Positions 1-5,032 of a stretch of DNA of 5,032 nt are shown here, one piece after another. The notes under the pieces are model-generated. The model was not told where the DNA came from. It was given only the letters and a program-made list of their open reading frames with translations, and ran no database searches. The stretch's first letter is position 1; every line of letters starts with the position of its first letter. The translations under genes and the position numbers were made by a program. Location: positions 1-5,032 of the forward strand of contig JAFPLG010000034.1 of assembly GCA_017402895.1 (NCBI GenBank). The letters are read 5' to 3'. The stretch is from Paludibacteraceae bacterium. GTDB taxonomy: Bacteria > Bacteroidota > Bacteroidia > Bacteroidales > Paludibacteraceae.

Positions 1-20
1 CAATTTCCAATTAAAAGTCG

Positions 21-28
21 TACCTTTG
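21..28 (+). promoter_or_regulatory. Bacteroidota-type -7 promoter element of the tamB-like gene
   Basis: TACCTTTG, followed by C, matches the Bacteroidota sigma-ABfr consensus TAnnTTTG exactly. Transcription would start a few bases downstream, at about positions 32-35, giving a leader of roughly 20 nt before the ATG at 54. The partner -33 element (TTTG type, usually about 17-23 bp upstream) would fall at or beyond the left edge, so it cannot be confirmed. A second, weaker match, TTAGTTTG, lies at 33-40. There is no purine-rich Shine-Dalgarno sequence before the start codon, which is normal for this phylum. Confidence 0.65.
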
Positions 29-53
29 CACGTTAGTTTGCATAAGTGTGCAC

Positions 54-3000
54 ATGCGTCGCGTACTATACTACATATCGGTTTTTCTGTTCAGCCTACT
101 GCTGCTGATCGGCATGCTTATCGCTGCCGTTAGTAGCGAGCAGGTCCAGAATGCGGTGGCTCGTCTGGTGACCGCCGAACTGAGTCGTGGTCTGGACGCC
201 GAGGTGAGCATCGGGCATATCGAATACAACTTCCCTGCACGCGTTCGCATCCATCGGGTGTGTCTGCACGACCAGCAGGGCGACACATTGGCCTATATCG
301 AGCAGATGTATGCTCATTTCCGTCCGCTGGCCCTGCTAGACCAGGAGATACGCTTCTCGCGCGTGGACGTCCGTGGTGTACGCGCCCACGTGTACGCCCT
401 GCCGGACGGCGAGTACAACTTCGCCTTCCTGGCACGTGCTTTCCGTTCCGACAAAGAGTCCGCACCCTTCGAATCGCTGCTCTCTATACGCGACATTCAT
501 ATAGAAGATGTGCAACTCCGCTGGCAGGACTATACCGTCCAGCTGTTCTCATCCGACATGGACTTGAGCCATCTCACGCGCGACTCTATCGACGGTAAGA
601 TATCCCACCTACGAGCATCCGTGGCGCACGGAGGAGAGCAGCTGATCATCAACGACTTCCAGGCCCATCTGCAGAAGACCGACACGATGCTTCGATTCCC
701 TACCCTGCTGGTGCGTCTGCCCAAATCCGAGGTGGACGCTTCGGGTGTAAGCATCACCCTGCCGAAGGGACCGCTCACTACGCATGGTGCGCTGCATAAC
801 ACCTACGTAGACCTCACGCTGCGCACGGCGGAGGTTCAACCGGGAGACCTGGCACTCTTAGCGCCGCAACTCAAGCAGATAGACGGACGTCTGCGGATGA
901 CCGGCCATGTGCACGGTGCGGTAGATAGCGTGGCCGCCACCGACCTGTCACTCTCGTTCAACAAGCACCGTATCTTCAAGGGCAACATATCGGCTGTCGG
1001 ACTGCCAAAGATCGATTCCACGCGTTTTCATATCCACTGCGAAGACATCCACGTGTCTGCACAGATACTCAAGGAGGTGCTGGACGACCTGAACAACCAT
1101 CCTACCGAGTTGCCGTCTATCGTGAATCGACTCAACGATGTGCATTTCCGCGGAGATGCCAACGGACGCATTCGCAACCTACAACTCAACGGCTCGTTTA
1201 CTACAAGCCTTGGAGCACTGGGTGTGAATGGTCATTTTGCTGCCGACACCACGTTCCGCAACCTGAGTTACAACGCACAGTTCAACGCCAACCAGTTCCG
1301 GTTGGGCGAACTGCTGGGCACCCAGGAAGTGGGCAACCTGTCGGGTAACATACGCGCCGACGGCACCTATTCTCCGGGGGCAGTGGACACCCGTATGACG
1401 GCCGACATCAGCCAACTGACGCTCCACGGATACAACTACCACAACATGCATATCGACGGACATATGCGTCCGAAGCAGTTCGACGGTCTGTTTACGATGG
1501 AAGATCCCAACGCACGCCTGCACTTCAACGGCCACGTGGACATGACGGGCAAGTATCCTGATATCGACTGCGACTTGCGTATCGGTCATCTGCGTCTAGC
1601 GGCACTGAACCTGGGACAGAAGATGCCCGACCTGACGATAGGAGCGGCTATGCATATGAAGCTCCACGGTTCAGACATCGACCATATGGACGGTAGTGCC
1701 ACGATCGACTCGCTCCATCTGTATGACCAGAACCGCCACCTCCGTATGCGTCATTTTGCGGTGAACGCCAAGGCTAACGGAGCCAACAAGACCATCCATC
1801 TCACGAGCGACTATCTGAATGCCGATGTCAATGGCCAGTTCTACTACGAGGACCTGTCTACGATTGCCCAACGGGCAGCCAAGCGTCTACTGCCGCCATC
1901 CATGCTGGCCCATATCCAGCCTAAGAACGGATGGACCACACGCGTACCGAAAGGTGCACAGAACATACATATCGACGTAGAAGGAAACCGCCTGAGCGAC
2001 CTACTCTCCATGTTTGGTGTGGAGGTTCCGCTCGGACAGTCACAGGATATACAACTCTCTATCAACGACGCTACAGGTCTGTGCAGTCTGGATGCTTACC
2101 AGGACTATATGGCGCTGGGCAACAAGACGATACGCTATGCACGCCTCTCGCTCAACAACCGAACCGGCCATCCCGAACTGAAGGCTTCGGCCACGACGAT
2201 GGGTTATCTGACGGAGATAGACATGGCTTTGCACGGCGACGAACTCAAGACCAATGCCGAGATTTACTCGGTCAACCCGCTGGCTAAGGTGCAAGTGGGC
2301 GACCTGAGTCTGGACACCCGTTTCCGTACGACGCGCAACAAGCCGCAGATAGATCTGCATATGGCCCCCACGCAAATCACCTTCCAGGACACCACCTTCG
2401 TCTTCGACGACATCCTGCTCAGCTATATAGCAGCCGACCGGGCTGTTCGTATCGACCAACTACATGCCTTTACCGCATCGGGCGCACAATCGCTCAACGT
2501 GCAAGGTATCGCGTCGCATAGCCTGAGCGATGCCCTCAACATCCGATTGAAGGGTATCAATGCGGGTTATCTGATGCCGCTGGTAGTGGATGAGAAGAGC
2601 TTTAAGATGGGAGGTATCGTCGATGGTTGGGCTACGCTCTATGCCGTCATGGATCGTCCGATGATAGAAGCGGAGGTGAAGATCAAGGACTATGCGATGG
2701 GCGACGAGGTCATCGGTGATGCCGACGGTTCTGTCTCGTTCGACCCCGCTCGCCGTCTGCTGCAGTTCCAGGCTGTCGTGGCCGACTCTATCCGTCAGCG
2801 TGCTGACGTACACGGAGCAGTCAACCTGGCATCGGGTCACTGGGAAGTGAATATCGCACCTACGCATATACCGCTGGCCTTTATCGGCTATTGGACACGC
2901 GGTTTCATGCCGGAGATAGGCGGTTACGGAACGGGCTATGTGAAGGTATTCGGATGGCCGGGTGCCACCTACGTGCTCACGCGCGCCAAGGCCGAGGACG

Positions 3001-4580
3001 GTACGATACGTGTACCGTTCACGGGTTGTCGATACCATATCAACGACACCATCTATATGGACTCTACGGCCATTCGATTCCCGCATATGATTCTCCAGGA
3101 CGACAATGGCAATCCGATAGAGTTCGAGGGTAAGATCAACCATAACGAGTTCCGCGACTTCAACTTCCACCTGGTGGCTAAGCCGCACAAGGCGATGGTG
3201 CTGGATCTGCCGTACGAAGCAGGACAGACCGTCCAGGGTCGTGTCTATGCCGAAGGCGAGGCACGTATCGACGGAAACGACCAACTCATCACTATCAACG
3301 CGGAGGCTTCTACGGCCAAGAACTCCCAGTTCCGTCTGTCGCTGGGCGGTGCATCCAGTGAGTCGGAGTCGAACTTCGTCCATTTCGTGGATTCGTTGCG
3401 CACCCGCTTGCCGGAACGTCCTGTGCTGGAAGAAAACGATTCGGTGCAGGTGGATTCGGCCCTGCTGGCCCGTGTGGATTCGGTTCGTAAGCGCCATCTC
3501 CAGGAGACATCCACCCGCATCAAACTGGGTCTGAACATAGAGACGACTCCGCTGCTCAACTTCCAGCTGATGCTGGATGAGCGAACGGGCGACATGATCC
3601 AGGCACGCGGTGACGGAGCCCTCCGACTGACCTACGACAGCCACCTGGACGAATACAAACTGCTGGGCACCTATACGGCCCAGAGCGGTTCGCTCGGTTT
3701 CACGCTGGCCAACGTCATCCGACGCAACTTCTCGATAGCCAACGGTAGTACGATTGTATGGAACGGCAATCCTGCCGATCCGGACCTGAACGTGACAGCT
3801 AAGTACCACGTGACGGCTAACCTGCGCGACCTGTTCGGCGATGAGATATCGTCGGTAGGCGTGACGCGTTCGTCCGTGCCGGTCAACACCTGTCTGAACA
3901 TGACCGGACGACTCAGCAACCCGATGCTCAAGTTTGCTATCGAGCTGCCTATGTCGGAAGAGGGTATCCAGAACCAGGTGCAGGCGATCATCAACACCGA
4001 GGAGATGCTGATGCGTCAGGTCGTTTACCTGCTCGTCTTCGGACGCTTCTATACGCCGGATTATATGTTGAGTTCGTCGGGTTATGGTCTGAACGAGACC
4101 TACTCTATCCTCTCGTCCACCATCACCGGCCAGATCAACAGCTGGCTCGGCAAACTGACCGATATCTTCACCATGGGTATCCAGGTTCGTGCCGAGGGCG
4201 AAGGTGCTACGGCCAGCCAGGAATACGAGGCGCAGTTCCAGCTGCAGCCTGTCGACCGACTTATCATCAACGGTAATGTCGGTTACCGCTACAACGATAT
4301 CAGCAACCGGCCGTTCTTTGGTGACCTGGATGCCGAAGTGCTACTTACGGAAGACGGCCAACTGCGTCTGAAAGCGTATACCCACACCGTGGATAAGTAC
4401 TCGTTGCGTCAGGCTAACACCATCCAAGGCGTAGGTCTGCTCTGGCGCTACAACTTCAACATCCCGTCTAAGGACCAGCGCAAGCAACTACAGCAACAAC
4501 GCAAAGCACGCCGCGAAGCCAAGCGAGAAGCCAAGCGAGAAGCGAAGGCCAAGAAGAAAGCCGAGAAGAAGGCCGAGTAA
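54..4580 (+). CDS. tamB: TamB/YtfN-like translocation and assembly module protein (DUF490 family)
   Basis: This protein belongs to the TamB branch of the AsmA-like family. These are long periplasmic bridge proteins, anchored in the inner membrane, that help move phospholipid to the outer membrane and/or assemble outer-membrane proteins with a BamA/TamA-like partner. The predicted product is 1508 residues. Residues 1-3 are MRR, followed by one hydrophobic anchor at about 4-27. An AsmA/TamB-type N-terminal region follows (about 28-130, with the typical FPARVRIHRVCLHDQQGDTL segment). A very long beta-rich region with no catalytic motif fills the middle. The TamB C-terminal domain spans about 1030-1465. 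Its hallmarks are GDMIQARGDG (1179-1188), IVWNGNPADPDL (1234-1245), RQVVYLLVFGRFYTPDYM ending at M1338, and GQLRLKAYTHT near the end. A basic tail (1473-1508) closes the protein. I chose ATG 54 over the in-frame GTG at 48 because it gives the standard MRR-plus-anchor start. The reading frame is unbroken. The family assignment is strong; the exact role in this organism is inferred. Confidence 0.93.
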   Translation: MRRVLYYISVFLFSLLLLIGMLIAAVSSEQVQNAVARLVTAELSRGLDAEVSIGHIEYNFPARVRIHRVCLHDQQGDTLAYIEQMYAHFRPLALLDQEIRFSRVDVRGVRAHVYALPDGEYNFAFLARAFRSDKESAPFESLLSIRDIHIEDVQLRWQDYTVQLFSSDMDLSHLTRDSIDGKISHLRASVAHGGEQLIINDFQAHLQKTDTMLRFPTLLVRLPKSEVDASGVSITLPKGPLTTHGALHNTYVDLTLRTAEVQPGDLALLAPQLKQIDGRLRMTGHVHGAVDSVAATDLSLSFNKHRIFKGNISAVGLPKIDSTRFHIHCEDIHVSAQILKEVLDDLNNHPTELPSIVNRLNDVHFRGDANGRIRNLQLNGSFTTSLGALGVNGHFAADTTFRNLSYNAQFNANQFRLGELLGTQEVGNLSGNIRADGTYSPGAVDTRMTADISQLTLHGYNYHNMHIDGHMRPKQFDGLFTMEDPNARLHFNGHVDMTGKYPDIDCDLRIGHLRLAALNLGQKMPDLTIGAAMHMKLHGSDIDHMDGSATIDSLHLYDQNRHLRMRHFAVNAKANGANKTIHLTSDYLNADVNGQFYYEDLSTIAQRAAKRLLPPSMLAHIQPKNGWTTRVPKGAQNIHIDVEGNRLSDLLSMFGVEVPLGQSQDIQLSINDATGLCSLDAYQDYMALGNKTIRYARLSLNNRTGHPELKASATTMGYLTEIDMALHGDELKTNAEIYSVNPLAKVQVGDLSLDTRFRTTRNKPQIDLHMAPTQITFQDTTFVFDDILLSYIAADRAVRIDQLHAFTASGAQSLNVQGIASHSLSDALNIRLKGINAGYLMPLVVDEKSFKMGGIVDGWATLYAVMDRPMIEAEVKIKDYAMGDEVIGDADGSVSFDPARRLLQFQAVVADSIRQRADVHGAVNLASGHWEVNIAPTHIPLAFIGYWTRGFMPEIGGYGTGYVKVFGWPGATYVLTRAKAEDGTIRVPFTGCRYHINDTIYMDSTAIRFPHMILQDDNGNPIEFEGKINHNEFRDFNFHLVAKPHKAMVLDLPYEAGQTVQGRVYAEGEARIDGNDQLITINAEASTAKNSQFRLSLGGASSESESNFVHFVDSLRTRLPERPVLEENDSVQVDSALLARVDSVRKRHLQETSTRIKLGLNIETTPLLNFQLMLDERTGDMIQARGDGALRLTYDSHLDEYKLLGTYTAQSGSLGFTLANVIRRNFSIANGSTIVWNGNPADPDLNVTAKYHVTANLRDLFGDEISSVGVTRSSVPVNTCLNMTGRLSNPMLKFAIELPMSEEGIQNQVQAIINTEEMLMRQVVYLLVFGRFYTPDYMLSSSGYGLNETYSILSSTITGQINSWLGKLTDIFTMGIQVRAEGEGATASQEYEAQFQLQPVDRLIINGNVGYRYNDISNRPFFGDLDAEVLLTEDGQLRLKAYTHTVDKYSLRQANTIQGVGLLWRYNFNIPSKDQRKQLQQQRKARREAKREAKREAKAKKKAEKKAE
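4512..4547 (+). repeat. Three tandem 12-bp repeats encoding REAK-REAK-REAK
   Basis: Three consecutive in-frame 12-bp units, each Arg-Glu-Ala-Lys, differ only at synonymous third positions (CGC/CGA for Arg, GCC/GCG for Ala). They lie in the basic C-terminal tail of the TamB-like protein (residues 1487-1498) and are followed by a related Ala/Lys/Glu-rich run to the stop codon. Such near-identical short units can gain or lose copies by slippage without breaking the frame, so tail length may vary between strains. That last point is inference. Confidence 0.85.
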
Positions 4581-4614
4581 AAAAAAGCAGAACCCGAATG
4601 AGTTCTGCTTTTTT
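4581..4614. terminator. Bidirectional intrinsic terminator shared by tamB-like gene and pnp
   Basis: A perfect 13-bp inverted repeat pairs 4581-4593 (AAAAAAGCAGAAC) with 4602-4614 (GTTCTGCTTTTTT) around an 8-nt loop, CCGAATGA. The core GCAGAAC/GTTCTGC stem carries a run of six T on the + strand. On the - strand it carries a run of eight T, read from the complement of 4579-4586. It can therefore end transcripts from both sides. It starts one base after the stop codon of the + strand gene and lies six bases beyond the stop of pnp, filling most of the 40-bp gap between the convergent genes. Confidence 0.92.
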
Positions 4615-4620
4615 GTTTAT

Positions 4621-5032
4621 TTAGTGGCGGGGACCGCGTTGCAGGCGGGCGCCATCGGGATTCTCTCCACGGCGTTCGGGACGCGGGCCACGACGCTCAG
4701 GACGGGGACCACGCTCACCACGCTCCGGACGAGTAGGCTCTACGTAGTCGACCGGTTTCTCCTTGAGCACCTTAGCACTCAGACGGAACTTACCGGTCTT
4801 CGGATCAACCTCCATCAGTTTGATGCGGATCTTATCGCCCTCCTTGATGCCGGTCTCTTCCATCGTCTCATAGCGACGCCAATCGATCTCCGAGATATGA
4901 AGCAGACCTTCCTTACCCGGCATGAACTCTACGAAGCAACCATACGGCATCACGGATTTTACCGTCGAGTCGTACTCTTCGCCAACCTCCGGCAGGGCAA
5001 CGATAGCCTTGATCTTAGCGACAGCAGCGTCC
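4621..5032 (-). CDS. pnp: Polynucleotide phosphorylase, C-terminal part (KH end, S1 domain, tail); gene runs off the right edge
   Basis: PNPase is a trimeric 3'-to-5' exoribonuclease that uses phosphate to degrade RNA in the cytoplasm. Only the last 136 codons are in the window, with the TAA stop at 4621-4623; the start lies beyond 5032. In window numbering, residues 1-14 ([14 protein letters not shown]) are the end of the KH domain. An S1 RNA-binding domain follows at about 17-87, with the conserved blocks [29 protein letters not shown] and [10 protein letters not shown]. The last 36 residues are a low-complexity Arg/Gly/Pro/Glu tail containing RGPRPER twice in tandem. The reading frame is open to the window edge, so this is truncation by the window and not gene decay. 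The two catalytic RNase PH cores lie outside. The S1 and KH sequence is close to other Bacteroidota PNPases as I know them, so the identification is firm. The gene converges on the TamB-like gene and shares its terminator. Confidence 0.95.
   Translation of the reverse strand, partial: DAAVAKIKAIVALPEVGEEYDSTVKSVMPYGCFVEFMPGKEGLLHISEIDWRRYETMEETGIKEGDKIRIKLMEVDPKTGKFRLSAKVLKEKPVDYVEPTRPERGERGPRPERRGPRPERRGENPDGARLQRGPRH
4672..4713 (-). repeat. Two tandem 21-bp units encoding [14 protein letters not shown] in the PNPase tail
   Basis: Positions 4713-4693 and 4692-4672, read on the - strand, both encode Arg-Gly-Pro-Arg-Pro-Glu-Arg. The two units differ at five bases, all in synonymous third positions (GGT/GGC, CCC/CCG, CCT/CCC, GAG/GAA, CGT/CGC). 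Similar partial units (RPERGE before, RGENP and RGPRH after) flank them. The tail is probably disordered and positively charged, which would suit extra RNA contact, but this role is inferred. Confidence 0.85.

Noticed and set aside
48..53. In-frame GTG at 48 as the start of the TamB-like protein.
   Set aside because: It adds only two residues. ATG at 54 gives the usual MRR-plus-hydrophobic-anchor start, and GTG starts are less common. No Shine-Dalgarno sequence exists to decide between them, so a small doubt remains.
1931..2287. Out-of-frame + strand open frames inside the TamB-like gene (for example 1931-2287, 260-598, 2891-3133, 3241-3534).
   Set aside because: All overlap the real coding frame completely, have Arg/Pro/His-rich compositions typical of shifted reading, and show no domain or start signal.
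2460..3809. A 449-codon open frame on the - strand inside the TamB-like gene, preceded by others in the same register (2040-2459, 1671-1871, 1179-1589).
   Set aside because: These frames lie in exact codon register with the + strand gene, so a stop appears only where the sense gene uses TTA, CTA or TCA. The boundaries fit this: CTA at 2460 and 1179, TCA at 2040. The gene avoids these codons, so long antisense frames are expected. The translation shows no recognisable domain, and the sense protein is clearly real.
1..5032. Possible mobile element, CRISPR array, tRNA/rRNA, riboswitch or novel defence system.
   Set aside because: Almost every base belongs to two core genes and their terminator. 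I saw no transposase, integrase, regular spacer repeats, tRNA-like fold or unexplained conserved non-coding stretch. The only gaps are 53 bp at the left and 40 bp between the genes.

Overview
The window looks like ordinary core chromosome from a member of the Bacteroidota, most likely the order Bacteroidales. Three things support this. A TAnnTTTG-type -7 promoter element lies just upstream of the first gene and there is no Shine-Dalgarno sequence. The large gene carries the Bacteroidota form of the TamB C-terminal domain. The second gene ends in a PNPase S1 domain typical of that phylum. Codon use is even and moderately GC-rich throughout, with no sign of recent transfer. The genus cannot be fixed from this sequence.

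Layout: positions 1-53 hold a short promoter and leader region. Positions 54-4580 (+) are one intact gene for a TamB/YtfN-like protein of 1508 residues. It is an inner-membrane-anchored periplasmic bridge protein of the AsmA/TamB lipid-transport and outer-membrane-assembly superfamily. Positions 4581-4620 are a 40-bp gap between convergent genes, mostly filled by a perfect 13-bp hairpin flanked by U-tracts on both strands. It is a shared bidirectional terminator. Positions 4621-5032 (-) are the 3' end of pnp (polynucleotide phosphorylase), covering the end of the KH domain, the S1 domain and an Arg/Gly/Pro-rich tail. The gene continues past the right edge.

The two genes do not form an operon. 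They are convergent and functionally unrelated (envelope biogenesis and RNA decay), and are joined only by the terminator. No RNA gene, mobile element, CRISPR array or defence system is visible. I found no undescribed system here. The second-look items are small: a doubled -7 motif with a very short leader, the very compact shared terminator, repetitive basic tails on both proteins, and a Val-Asp-Ser-rich segment interrupting the beta-rich part of TamB.
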